A DNA stretch of 31,159 nt, taken from NCBI GenBank assembly GCA_041655255.1, contig JBBAFS010000011.1:1-31159 (forward strand). The letters are read 5' to 3'. Below, one piece after another: positions 14,876 to 23,296 of the stretch; within the stretch, counting starts at the first letter, position 1, and each line of letters opens with the position of its first letter. Origin of the DNA: JBBAFS01 sp041655255. GTDB lineage: Bacteria; Spirochaetota; Spirochaetia; Sphaerochaetales; Sphaerochaetaceae. A program made the position numbers and the translations under genes. The notes under the pieces are model-generated. The model was not told the origin of the DNA. It saw only the letters and a list, made by a program, of their open reading frames with translations, and did no database searches.

Positions 14876-15050
14876 TAGATTTCACAAAAATATTTTTATA
14901 TTTTCGATAATTCCCTATTTATTCATTTTTATTGTGAACGAGATTATATGTAGTGCTTTATATACAACTTATTCTTTGTATAATATGCTTTTGTTCACAT
15001 CTTTGAATAGTTCCATTCTCCCTTATCACACAGTGATAATATGTTTTAGG
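14876..15050. other. AT-rich gene-free stretch between the sRNA promoter and the pfk stop
   Basis: No ORF with coding features was seen. The stretch holds a small symmetrical repeat AAAATAT...ATATTTT near 14887-14903 and a widely spaced inverted repeat TGTGAAC (14933-14939) / GTTCACA (14993-14999) around AT-rich sequence. There is also a clean hairpin TTATCAC-ACA-GTGATAA (15023-15039) 12 bp after the pfk stop. That hairpin has no T-tract, so it may protect the pfk 3' end rather than terminate. Confidence 0.5.
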
Positions 15051-16391
15051 TTAATTTTTCATACTCGCTGGTTGGCGGGTATTTTCTAATACATCTCGCC
15101 AGAGTGTCCCTTGGGTATTTACATGATTTCTCTCAGCTACTGCAACTTTAATAGGGATGTGGACAAACTTATTATTCACTTTAGAAATAAGAATTTGAGT
15201 CTTTCCACTCATCGCTGCGTGCACCGCATGAGCTCCTAAGCGAGAACAGTAAATAGAGTCGTTTGGATTTGCAGGGGCACTACGAATAATATAGCTGGGG
15301 TCGATATATTTAAGGCTCATAGGAATGCCTTCATCTTTAAAGAATTTGGTAATGCGATCACGAAGAAAGAGCCCAATATCTGAGAACTTTTTGTTTCCTG
15401 ATGCGTCTGTTTCACCTGTTTCAGGAACTAGGGCTTGCCCTGCCCCTTCGGCGACTAAAATAACAGCGTGACCACGATCAAGCATCCTTTTTTTTAAGTG
15501 ACTTAGCAATCCGTTAGGACCTTCTAAGTCAAAAGGATTTTCTGGGATTAAACAAAAATTGACATCACTCATTGCTAAAGCGGTATGGGCGGCAATAAAG
15601 CCCGATTCTCGTCCCATCACTTTCACAAGGCCAATCCCATTGATTGAAGCTTTCGCCTCTGTGTGGGCCCCTAAGACAGCTGGGACAGCGTTGTGAACTG
15701 CAGTATCAAATCCAAAAGATGTTTGAATGAACGAAAGATCGTTATCGATTGTTTTTGGAACTCCAATCACACCAATTTTAAGATTTCTCTTTTTGATCTC
15801 TTCTCCAATCTCCCAAGCTCCTCGAAGAGTTCCATCACCTCCGATAGTGATTAAGACATTCACATTCAGTCTCTCAAGTGAATCAACAATCTCTTCGACT
15901 TTGTCTCCACCACCACGTGAACTACCTAAGATAGTTCCCCCTTTTTCTTGGATATCATCAACGACATCGGGGTCGAGTTTCATTAAAGGATAGAGGGAGT
16001 TCGATAATAATCCTCGGTAACCAAAGCGAACTCCGCTAATGCGGTGAACTCCATATCGGTACCAAAAACAACGTACGACGGCTCTAATGACATTATTTAA
16101 ACCAGGGCAAATGCCACCACAGGTAACGATAGCTGCATGGACATGAGCTGGATTGAAATAAATCTTCTCACGTGGACCTGCGAGCTCCACCGTATCGTGA
16201 TACTCAGGAATCTCTTCCCCTTTCTCATTTATCTTTGCATCAATCCCATAGTAAATTCTTTGGGAATCGGACACATACTCGGCAAGTCCATCATCTTGAG
16301 TATTACTCATTTTAATTGGTGAGAGAATTTTAGCTGAGCCTAAGTTCGGAATCGTAAAATCGTACCTTTTTTGGCTTGTTTCGTACTCCAT
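15051..16391 (-). CDS. pfk: 6-phosphofructokinase, long plant/trypanosomatid-like group
   Basis: Pfk phosphorylates fructose 6-phosphate to fructose 1,6-bisphosphate. The 446-aa protein has a ~75-residue N-terminal extension ending AGPREKIYFNPAHVHAAIV, then CGGICPGLNNVIR. The phosphoryl-donor site is GGDGTLRG (184-191), and the catalytic loop is PKTIDNDL (212-219, Asp216/Asp218). Database labels for this group are often PPi-dependent. However, the Gly at the site that is Asp in true PPi enzymes (GGDD), combined with Lys213, is the combination I recall for ATP-using plant and trypanosomatid enzymes, so ATP use is likely. GGGAGGG before the ATG supports the start. It follows the aminotransferase gene by 57 bp on the same strand. 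Confidence 0.93.
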   Translation of the reverse strand: MEYETSQKRYDFTIPNLGSAKILSPIKMSNTQDDGLAEYVSDSQRIYYGIDAKINEKGEEIPEYHDTVELAGPREKIYFNPAHVHAAIVTCGGICPGLNNVIRAVVRCFWYRYGVHRISGVRFGYRGLLSNSLYPLMKLDPDVVDDIQEKGGTILGSSRGGGDKVEEIVDSLERLNVNVLITIGGDGTLRGAWEIGEEIKKRNLKIGVIGVPKTIDNDLSFIQTSFGFDTAVHNAVPAVLGAHTEAKASINGIGLVKVMGRESGFIAAHTALAMSDVNFCLIPENPFDLEGPNGLLSHLKKRMLDRGHAVILVAEGAGQALVPETGETDASGNKKFSDIGLFLRDRITKFFKDEGIPMSLKYIDPSYIIRSAPANPNDSIYCSRLGAHAVHAAMSGKTQILISKVNNKFVHIPIKVAVAERNHVNTQGTLWRDVLENTRQPASMKN

Positions 16392-16422
16392 GGAGACCCT
16401 CCCAGAATCACTTTTTGTTGTT

Positions 16423-16451
16423 ATGTATCAATACTATGTATGAATGTATCA
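16423..16451. repeat. Three short direct repeats upstream of pfk
   Basis: ATGTATCA (16423-16430), ATGTATGA (16436-16443) and ATGTATCA (16444-16451) lie between the aminotransferase stop and the pfk start. The first two are 5 bp apart, the last two abut, and the third overlaps the stop codon. They may be regulator sites or chance AT-rich repetition. Confidence 0.35.
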
Positions 16452-17732
16452 CAAAGATGCAATAATATCTTGCCATAGAAACTCACTACTTTCGTACATG
16501 ATAAGAAGACTTCTTTCAATAAGCTGTTCATCAACAGCACTATAGGCAAAGCGAATAAGATGAGGCGAAAGAGCAACAACCCCAAGACCATGAGTTTTAA
16601 GTAGATATTCTCGTAGCTGATGTGCATCACCAGCGGTGTGAAATGTACAAAAGTATCCACTGTTAGAGGGATACGGGTGTAACAACCGGTGATTTTTGTA
16701 ACGGTGTAACACATCTTGTACTAACAAAAACCGATCTCTCATCATTTGTTTCACACGTTCTACAGTGTCTGAAAAAGAGGGCTCTTTCATCACCTCTATT
16801 AACAAAGATTGACTTACCCGAGAGCTACTTGAAATAGAGGATCGGATCACTGCCTTTGTTTTCTCATCTAACATGTCGTACTCTTTTGAAGTGAACGTCT
16901 TTGAACCATAGGTAATAAAGCCAACTCTAAAACCCCACACTAAGGCCTCTTTTGTGGCGGCATCACACTTTATAGCTACGATGTTTTCATGGGCATGGGC
17001 AAGAAGACCAAAAGGGGAATATGGGTAGGCATCTTCTGTATGGTATAACCCCGCATACGCATCATCGATGATAACAACGATATCTTTTCCTCTCTCCGCT
17101 TCTTGTATACAAAGATTAACAAGTTCTTTTAATTCGCTTTCTGTTGGACTGTAGCCAGTTGGATTGTGAGGAAAGTTTAACAACACTACCATCTTTTTGT
17201 GTGTATGTGTGTGAAGCGCTTTAGAAAAGTTATCAGTGTTCCACCTATAGGAGGTGTCGAATAAAGGGACATACTCTACATTCGCTTGGCTGTGTGTGTG
17301 AAAAATAAGTTCATAGTTGTCCCAACATGGTGAGGGGATAAAGATAGTATCTCCTGGATTCACAAACAACTGTGAAGCGATGTATAGAGCATGGGTTAAC
17401 CCTGTGGTAATTATGGGATCACTTATCTCATTTATATGCACAAGTGGATTTTTTTTCACCATCTCTTGTTTCCATAAGGCTCTTAAGACGGGATCTCCAC
17501 TTGTCGGTGCATATGAGACTATCTGATCACCAGAAAGTGTTTGTAGCACATGGTTAAACTGTGGGTGAGTGACGTAGTGGTTCTTCTCTAAGGCAACACC
17601 GGCGGTTGCATTCACAAAGAATGCCTCTTTTCCTGCCTGCTGAGATTGCATCACGACCCCTTTAGGAAAGTAAGATCGTTTTCCATAATCACTGAGTACT
17701 CGATCTAACAAAGAACCCTCTTTTTTATTCAT
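16449..17732 (-). CDS. PLP-dependent aminotransferase, class I/II
   Basis: A 427-aa fold-type I aminotransferase; the exact substrate is not identifiable. Visible landmarks are SYAPTSGDPVLRALW near residue 73, NFPHNPTGY with the conserved Asn190, IIDDAYAGLY with Asp223/Tyr226 contacting the cofactor, and the PLP lysine in ATKEALVWGFRVGF (K261, with Gly and Arg at the usual spacing). The C-terminal domain ends without additions. The start overlaps the last eight bases of ligA (ATGAATAA), and pfk follows by 57 bp, so ligA-aminotransferase-pfk may be one transcript. Candidates include aspartate, alanine or aromatic transaminases. The unusual KCDAATKE context suggests a subgroup distinct from AspC. 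Confidence 0.88.
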   Translation of the reverse strand: MNKKEGSLLDRVLSDYGKRSYFPKGVVMQSQQAGKEAFFVNATAGVALEKNHYVTHPQFNHVLQTLSGDQIVSYAPTSGDPVLRALWKQEMVKKNPLVHINEISDPIITTGLTHALYIASQLFVNPGDTIFIPSPCWDNYELIFHTHSQANVEYVPLFDTSYRWNTDNFSKALHTHTHKKMVVLLNFPHNPTGYSPTESELKELVNLCIQEAERGKDIVVIIDDAYAGLYHTEDAYPYSPFGLLAHAHENIVAIKCDAATKEALVWGFRVGFITYGSKTFTSKEYDMLDEKTKAVIRSSISSSSRVSQSLLIEVMKEPSFSDTVERVKQMMRDRFLLVQDVLHRYKNHRLLHPYPSNSGYFCTFHTAGDAHQLREYLLKTHGLGVVALSPHLIRFAYSAVDEQLIERSLLIMYESSEFLWQDIIASL

Positions 17733-19791
17733 CCTCTTCCTCTTTCAGTAATGCAATAAAATCCTCTTCATATATCACAGGGATCTGCAGTGAGATAGCT
17801 TTTGTTAATTTAGAGCCTGCTTTCTCACCTGCAAGGAGGAAGGTGGTTTGTTTTGAGACACTTGAACTTACCTTCCCTCCTCTTTGTTCTATCTCCTGTA
17901 TCACTTTGGATCGAGGATTAAAGTGGGTAAAACTTCCTGTGACGACCCATGTTTGATTGCTAAAGCTCTGATGTTGGTGTTCTTTGACTTCGCTCTTTAA
18001 TTCTTCAAAGTGGAGACCATGCTCTTTTAATAACTCAATCTCCTTAAGAAAATGGGGATGACTCAACGAATTAAAAAGAGAATCAATGATTTTTTCTCCT
18101 ATCCCTTTTATCTGTAACAAAGATGAACGATCATCTTTGTGGGCAAGATCAATGAGCTGGTCAATGTGACAAATGCCACTTGCTACGATAAGTTCAATTG
18201 CTCGCTTTCCAACATCGGGGATCCCTAAGGAGAGCAACACAGTGTGAAAAGGCCGCTCTTTACTTTTTTGTACTGCATTTTGTAAAGAGGTAACTTTCCT
18301 TTTCTGAAAACCTGGTTCTCCAATAAGTGAAGCATAATCAATACTGTAGATATCTGAAATTGAGTTTAGTAATCCTTTGTTCATTAAATATGCAACAGTT
18401 TCTGGTCCAAAACCTTCAATGTCCATCTGGTTACGACCTACAAAAAACTCAATCTTTCCACGAACTTGGTCGGGGCACTTTTCATTTGGACAAAAGAGGT
18501 GTGCCCCTTTGACTACTAAAGGCGTCTGACACGAAGGGCACTTTTCAGGAAGATGGAAGGTTGTATTATCTAATTCATTTTTTTCCACCACCTGTAAAAC
18601 AGCAGGAATAACATCTCCTCTTTTTGCGATGGTGACTGTATCGCCAATCGCTAATTCGAGCATATCGATATAACTTTGGTTGTGAAGTGTCACATTAGAG
18701 ACCACTGAGTTTCCAACCTTTACTGGTTTCACCCTTCCCACTGGGGTAATTCTTCCTGTTCTCCCCACTTGGACATCTATCGACTCTAGGATAGTTTCGC
18801 TCTCTGGAGCATCAAATTTATAAGCAATTGCCCATCGGGGGTGATGGGAGGTGTATCCAAGTTGTTCACGTAGAGCAATATCATCAACTTTTATCACAAG
18901 CCCATCGATCTCATACGATAATGAGTCTCTTTTTAACGACTCTTGTTGAATGTAAGTTGGGAGTTGCTCCAAAGGAGCAACTACTAAGTTCTCTAAAAAA
19001 TCATCGGGCTTTTCACTCTCTTGTGTTGAGTAAAATACCCCTAATGAAGAGTTTACTAAAAACCCATTTCTCTTTAATAACTTCAGAGATTCAATATGGG
19101 AGTGGAGTTCTTCTCCCTGTTGAATAAATGCTTCATAAGCAAACATCTTTAGAGGAAATTGTGCTGTCTCAGAACTCTTGAGTCTTCGTAGTACTCCAGC
19201 AGCTAAATTGCGCGGGTTGGCATACTCTCCTTCCCCCTCTTTATTTACCAATTCAAAGTCATCTTTTGAGAGAAACACCTCGCCTCGTACTGCCATTGTG
19301 AGAGGCTCTTGTAATACAAGAGGAATTGTTGCAATCGTTTTAGCATTGAGCGTGACATCATTACCAACAGCACCATTGCCTCGAGTGACAGCCTTATCTA
19401 ATACACCATTGGTATAATAGAGCACTAATGAGACTCCATCAATCTTTTCTTCTACCACAAATGAGGTACTCTTTTGAGTTCTTTCAACTATTTTTGTAGC
19501 CCATTGAAGAGTCTGCTCATCACTGTATGATTTATCTAAACTTAGAACTGGTATAGTGTGAGCGACCTCTATAAATGAAGCAGATAAATCACTACCTACT
19601 CTTTGTGATGGAGAGTCTTCTTTTTGTAAATCGGGATAGAGTGTTTCAAGTTCTATAAGGCGATTAAGTAATTGATCATATGTAAGATCACTAATACGAG
19701 GTTTAGATTCCACATAGTAGAGATGCTGGTGTTCTCTTAATTCTTTTGAGAGTTTTTCAATCTCTAAGAGTGCCTTTTCTTTATCGCTCAT
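17725..19791 (-). CDS. ligA: NAD-dependent DNA ligase LigA
   Basis: LigA seals nicks in replication and repair using NAD+. In order: Ia domain (HQHLYYV...), adenylation domain with the nucleophile in EEKIDG (Lys116), OB fold, a four-cysteine zinc finger (CPSC...FCPNEKC), helix-hairpin-helix repeats with QIKGIGEKI, and a C-terminal BRCT domain (WVVTGSFTHFNPRSKV...). I choose the ATG at 19791 (688 aa, starting MSDKEKAL) because GGAG lies seven bases before it. An ATG 27 bases further upstream has no ribosome-binding site. The protein ends in an acidic tail (LLKEEEDE). The next gene starts inside its last codons. Confidence 0.96.
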   Translation of the reverse strand: MSDKEKALLEIEKLSKELREHQHLYYVESKPRISDLTYDQLLNRLIELETLYPDLQKEDSPSQRVGSDLSASFIEVAHTIPVLSLDKSYSDEQTLQWATKIVERTQKSTSFVVEEKIDGVSLVLYYTNGVLDKAVTRGNGAVGNDVTLNAKTIATIPLVLQEPLTMAVRGEVFLSKDDFELVNKEGEGEYANPRNLAAGVLRRLKSSETAQFPLKMFAYEAFIQQGEELHSHIESLKLLKRNGFLVNSSLGVFYSTQESEKPDDFLENLVVAPLEQLPTYIQQESLKRDSLSYEIDGLVIKVDDIALREQLGYTSHHPRWAIAYKFDAPESETILESIDVQVGRTGRITPVGRVKPVKVGNSVVSNVTLHNQSYIDMLELAIGDTVTIAKRGDVIPAVLQVVEKNELDNTTFHLPEKCPSCQTPLVVKGAHLFCPNEKCPDQVRGKIEFFVGRNQMDIEGFGPETVAYLMNKGLLNSISDIYSIDYASLIGEPGFQKRKVTSLQNAVQKSKERPFHTVLLSLGIPDVGKRAIELIVASGICHIDQLIDLAHKDDRSSLLQIKGIGEKIIDSLFNSLSHPHFLKEIELLKEHGLHFEELKSEVKEHQHQSFSNQTWVVTGSFTHFNPRSKVIQEIEQRGGKVSSSVSKQTTFLLAGEKAGSKLTKAISLQIPVIYEEDFIALLKEEEDE

Positions 19792-19848
19792 TATTGTGCT
19801 CCATACAGTTCGATACAATCAGTATACCCTCTTTCAAAGGTTTTGGCA

Positions 19849-19877
19849 TTGCTCATGCGTGTGGAACATGGTATTTT
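19849..19877 (+). promoter_or_regulatory. Candidate promoter of the xanthine dehydrogenase-like operon
   Basis: TTGCTC (19849-19854) and TATTTT (19872-19877) are 17 bp apart and just ahead of the RBS GAGGAA. This would give a very short leader. The boxes are weak matches; an overlapping TTGGCA is an alternative -35 but with poor spacing. Confidence 0.3.
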
Positions 19878-19894
19878 TAGTTCTGAGGAAATGA

Positions 19895-21859
19895 ATGGCA
19901 GAACATCTGAATAAACCATCCACTTTATACGGATATATTATCACATCGAGTATCGACTCTGGCTCTATCATAGGGGTTTCTTTGCCTAAAAAGGATAACG
20001 ATTTTTTCTTATTAGGACCAAAGGATATCCCAGGAGAGAACCGTATTGAAGTATTTAACTCCGAATTTCCTCTTTTTGGCTCAGCTGAAATCTCTTACAA
20101 AGGGCAACCTCTTTTTGCTCTATTCGGCCCCGACAGAGAAGCGGTCCAAGTGCTTGCTAAGCAAGTTGAAATCGACTACCAACTAGAAGTCGATATCGAT
20201 AGCGAAAAAACAAAGTTCCGCCATGAACCAATTGTGTACCAGTGGGGAGATCCGCAACACATTGAGCTTGAAGATCATATTGTTGTTGAAAAGAGTTACA
20301 CCGACCGACGTATGCAATCCTCACAATATGCCCTTTTCCATGTAAAGACCTACCTTGAGGACGATCTACTGAACATTGAAGTACCTACGCAATGGCCATT
20401 TCATGTACGGGATACTGTTGCATCATTGTGTAACAGAACCCAAAAAAGCGTTATTGTTTATCCACAAAACCACTATTCGGCAAAAGACGAGAGAGTACTT
20501 CTTCCCTCAATATATGCCTCTATTGCTGCTTTAGCTACCGTTAAGACTGGGGCCACTGTCCATATGAGTAACGTGGAGCCTACATACAAAAGTGAAATTT
20601 CGGTTGATCGAAAAACTATAATTGACTCTAGCGGGAAACCTCATAGCGAAGAGGTAATTGCTTCAGTCGACTGTGGTGCTTTTCCGTTGTTTGCTGAAGA
20701 GGGGATAAAACAGATGCTTGCAGGGTTAGTGCCCTTGTACCCGCTTCAAGCATTTAAAGCAGAAGTACATATCACCGAATCTCACACACCTCCCTCTCAC
20801 TTCTTTGGAGATATAGGGTATAGTAGTGCCCTTTTTTCAACTGAAGCGCATGCTTCAGCCATCAGCCTTGCTGTACAACAGAATCCTCTTGTATGGAGAA
20901 TGAAACATTACGGTGAGACAAAAAATCGAAATCACGTATTACAAACACCCCCTATTGCCTCTTTAAGAAATGTCTTAGAAGCGACTTCTCATATCAGTAA
21001 TTTCTCACGCCACTATGGTGCTTATGAGTTACAAAAGAAGAATAAGACGTTCTTATCTACATTTCCAAATTATAGTCGTGGCATTGCCATTAGTAGTGGT
21101 GCAGGAATCAGTGGCTTTAGTAGCGATAGCTTGCTTCATGGTAATGCCAAAATATCTATAACACTTGATTCTCATAACAAAGTCATTGTTAATACAAGTT
21201 TTTATCCCCATAAAAAACTTGTCTCATTGTGGAAAGCAACGATTGCCGAACAACTCTCTATTGAGACCGATACCATCGATTTCGTAAAGAACAACACAGC
21301 AATGATGGTCGATTCTGGACCTGAAGTCCTCTCTTTGGATGTTAAACAATCGATTATGGTTATTCATGAGTGTTGTAAGTCTATTGCCTCTAGAAGGTTT
21401 CAAGACCCCCTTCCTCTTACCGAGTCGGTAACAGTAAAAAGTGTGTTAACTGAAGAGACTTCACTATTCGCTAGTGCAAACTGGGGGGCGATTATTGTAG
21501 AGCTAGAGGTGAACACCGTCACCCTGGAAGTAGAAGCACGTAAAATCTGGGGACGCTTTAACTTTGACAACCCCCCTGATATCGATGCTCTAGAACTTAA
21601 AATTCGCCATACAATCCATGCAAGTTTATCTGAAAGTGGTATTGTGGCTCTTAAAAAAGAGGGGCCTCAACCTCTCATTGATGTTGCTGTTGAGAGCTTT
21701 GGAGAAAAGAAAGTCCCCTCTTCTGCTACAAGTGCAATAAGAGGTATGGTCATTTCAGCATGTGTTTCTGCTTTAAGCCAAGCATTAAACAAAGAGATCA
21801 AGTCGATTCCAATTACCAGTGATGATATTATGCAAGCTATGAAAAGGAGTAAAGAGTGA
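19895..21859 (+). CDS. Xanthine dehydrogenase/aldehyde oxidase-like large subunit, divergent
   Basis: The 654-aa protein follows the plan of the molybdenum subunit of xanthine dehydrogenases, which is normally 750-780 aa. The N-terminal hammerhead domain (1-100) is recognisable (GPKDIPGENR, ISYKGQPLFALFGPDREA). The Mo-binding part aligns by landmarks such as TQWPFHVRDTVASL, VDCGAFP, FSTEAHASAISLAVQQNPLVWRMK and EVNTVTLEVEARKIWG. However, the usual GGGFGGK is QNHYSAK (191-197), the AFRGFG arginine block is HFFGDIG (302-308), and the GQG motif is PHK (438-440). The catalytic glutamate near the C-terminus is kept (SFGEKKVP, Glu604). Whether it still binds molybdopterin is doubtful. GAGG precedes the ATG. 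It leads a three-gene operon. Confidence 0.75.
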   Translation: MAEHLNKPSTLYGYIITSSIDSGSIIGVSLPKKDNDFFLLGPKDIPGENRIEVFNSEFPLFGSAEISYKGQPLFALFGPDREAVQVLAKQVEIDYQLEVDIDSEKTKFRHEPIVYQWGDPQHIELEDHIVVEKSYTDRRMQSSQYALFHVKTYLEDDLLNIEVPTQWPFHVRDTVASLCNRTQKSVIVYPQNHYSAKDERVLLPSIYASIAALATVKTGATVHMSNVEPTYKSEISVDRKTIIDSSGKPHSEEVIASVDCGAFPLFAEEGIKQMLAGLVPLYPLQAFKAEVHITESHTPPSHFFGDIGYSSALFSTEAHASAISLAVQQNPLVWRMKHYGETKNRNHVLQTPPIASLRNVLEATSHISNFSRHYGAYELQKKNKTFLSTFPNYSRGIAISSGAGISGFSSDSLLHGNAKISITLDSHNKVIVNTSFYPHKKLVSLWKATIAEQLSIETDTIDFVKNNTAMMVDSGPEVLSLDVKQSIMVIHECCKSIASRRFQDPLPLTESVTVKSVLTEETSLFASANWGAIIVELEVNTVTLEVEARKIWGRFNFDNPPDIDALELKIRHTIHASLSESGIVALKKEGPQPLIDVAVESFGEKKVPSSATSAIRGMVISACVSALSQALNKEIKSIPITSDDIMQAMKRSKE

Positions 21860-22368
21860 AATTTGAGTGTACCATTGATGGGAAAACCCACGTCTTAAAT
21901 GTAAATTCAGATAAACCACTTAACCTTATCTTACTTGAGGACATTCAAAGCGGAGCAATCACTTCGGTGTGTACGGGTAAGATGTGTGGCAATTGTGTGG
22001 TACTACTCAATGGTGAGGCTATTCTCTCTTGCTTAGTTCCCGCATTTAGGTTACCACGCTCAACTGTAGAAACCATAGAGAGTTATCAGAAATCACGATT
22101 TTGGACCGATATTGAACGTGCCTATAATGATACCGGTAGTCGCCCTTGTCCTGGCTGTTTTGCCTCAAAGACTCTGATATTTGAATCTCTGCTACAGTCT
22201 ACCTTTAAAAAAGAGGGCACTCAGATTACTGAAATAGAACTTGACGATCAATCTGTCATTGAAGAGCTTAGCCTCTCGAGTTGTCCTTGTTTGGATGCTC
22301 AAGAGATGTTAAATATCTTTGAAGTCGCAAAAATGTATCGAAGGAGGCGTCGTGTTCGAAGGTATTAG
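21856..22368 (+). CDS. Xanthine dehydrogenase-like 2Fe-2S subunit
   Basis: A 170-aa protein of the XdhC/CoxS type that carries electrons between the molybdenum and flavin subunits. The plant-ferredoxin-like domain has CTGKMCGNC and ILSC (Cys39, 44, 47, 59). The helical domain has CPGC (98, 101) and SCPC (143, 145). All eight cysteines and their spacing pattern match two 2Fe-2S clusters. The end is an unusual basic string, YRRRRRVRRY. Its ATG overlaps the large-subunit stop by four bases. The SD AAAAGGAG lies five bases upstream of the ATG, inside the previous gene. Confidence 0.9.
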   Translation: MKFECTIDGKTHVLNVNSDKPLNLILLEDIQSGAITSVCTGKMCGNCVVLLNGEAILSCLVPAFRLPRSTVETIESYQKSRFWTDIERAYNDTGSRPCPGCFASKTLIFESLLQSTFKKEGTQITEIELDDQSVIEELSLSSCPCLDAQEMLNIFEVAKMYRRRRRVRRY

Positions 22369-23248
22369 ATCTCCTGTTGTCCATATGCCCCAAACTCTGC
22401 ACAACCTCATTGCTGTCACCACCCGTTTCCCAAACGCATTGATATGGGCTGGTGGTACATACATTATGAGTAGAGAAGATTACTACCCCAAAAAAGGGGC
22501 ACAAGATATTATCTATCTTGGAAATGTTGCTGAGTTAAAAAGGATTTATCGAACCGACTCCTATTTAGAAATTGGGGCTACTGTCACTATTGAGCAGATG
22601 CTCACAGTGGGAAAACAAGTCCTCCCTGAACTACTTCACACCACGTTGAAACAAACCGGAAGCCAAATTGTCCGACGCCAAATTACCATTGGAGGTGCAC
22701 TGTGCACACCGGATATCCGTCTCGCCCTTCCCGTTGCCTTAGCAGCTTTACAAGCAAAAGTTGAGATAAAAGAGTGTGCTGGACAAAAGAGTGAAACGCG
22801 GTGGATCGAAGTTGAGCGCCTCTATGATAAACAAGGACGACTCCTACTGAAAAGCAATGAGTTAGTTACACGTATTCGAGTCAGCTATACTCCTCGTAGT
22901 TTTTGTAAATTCTTAATAGCAAAAAATCCTTTGTTTGAATCAGAAGAGAGTGTGATTCTCTCTTTCTCCTGTCACTACAGCCAATCTGTATTAGACCGAT
23001 TTAGGTTCTGCATTGCCTTTCCAAAGAGAATGATGCTCGTTCCTCGAGAGGTCGATTTAATTATGCATGGAGTGATGCTCCCTCTCTCCTCTTCACATAT
23101 TGACCGAGTTGTCCGCTCTGTGATGCAAGAGATTACAGACGCCTGTGAGATTGAGGGGCCAGCTATTCAGTTGGAGCGTGCAACACGATTTATCGAAACA
23201 ACGTTGCATGAACTAAATGCTAAAAGTGTCCTTCCTGCAAAGGGCTAA
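22352..23248 (+). CDS. Xanthine dehydrogenase-like FAD-binding subunit
   Basis: A CoxM/XdhB-type flavin subunit of about 298 aa. The N-terminal FAD domain has RSPVVHMPQTLHNLI, then AGGTYIM (usual AGGTDLM), LEIGATVTIEQML, and QIVRRQITIGGALCTP followed by PVALAALQAKVEI, all in the family order. The C-terminal CO-dehydrogenase flavoprotein domain is short but recognisable (CIAFPKRM...). I prefer the GTG at 22352: a perfect AAGGAGG lies four bases before it. The alternative ATG at 22319 has no comparable site and would overlap the Fe-S gene by 50 bases. Even so, the chosen start lies 17 bases inside the upstream gene, as expected for translational coupling. Confidence 0.85.
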   Translation: MFEGIRSPVVHMPQTLHNLIAVTTRFPNALIWAGGTYIMSREDYYPKKGAQDIIYLGNVAELKRIYRTDSYLEIGATVTIEQMLTVGKQVLPELLHTTLKQTGSQIVRRQITIGGALCTPDIRLALPVALAALQAKVEIKECAGQKSETRWIEVERLYDKQGRLLLKSNELVTRIRVSYTPRSFCKFLIAKNPLFESEESVILSFSCHYSQSVLDRFRFCIAFPKRMMLVPREVDLIMHGVMLPLSSSHIDRVVRSVMQEITDACEIEGPAIQLERATRFIETTLHELNAKSVLPAKG

Positions 23249-23265
23249 AAATAGATTCGCTGTTG

Positions 23266-23274
23266 TGTTACAAT
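23266..23274 (+). promoter_or_regulatory. Candidate extended -10 promoter of dnaE
   Basis: TGT-TACAAT matches an extended -10 (TGn then a near-consensus hexamer) 22 bp before the dnaE ATG. No good -35 lies at 17 bp. Read-through from the upstream operon is equally possible. Confidence 0.3.
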
Positions 23275-23296
23275 GCTTCGCACGTAGGAGTACTTC

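Noticed and set aside
14933..14999. Miniature transposon suggested by the TGTGAAC / GTTCACA inverted repeat with AT-rich interior.
   Set aside because: Arms are only 7 bp, no target-site duplication is evident and no second copy is seen in the window.
19792..19818. The upstream ATG of ligA at 19818, adding MYRTVWSTI.
   Set aside because: No ribosome-binding site precedes it, while GGAG stands at the right distance before the ATG at 19791, and MSDKEKAL matches normal LigA N-termini.
22319..22351. The ATG at 22319 as start of the flavin subunit.
   Set aside because: It would extend the overlap with the Fe-S subunit to 50 bases and has no ribosome-binding site, while a GTG at 22352 follows a perfect AAGGAGG.
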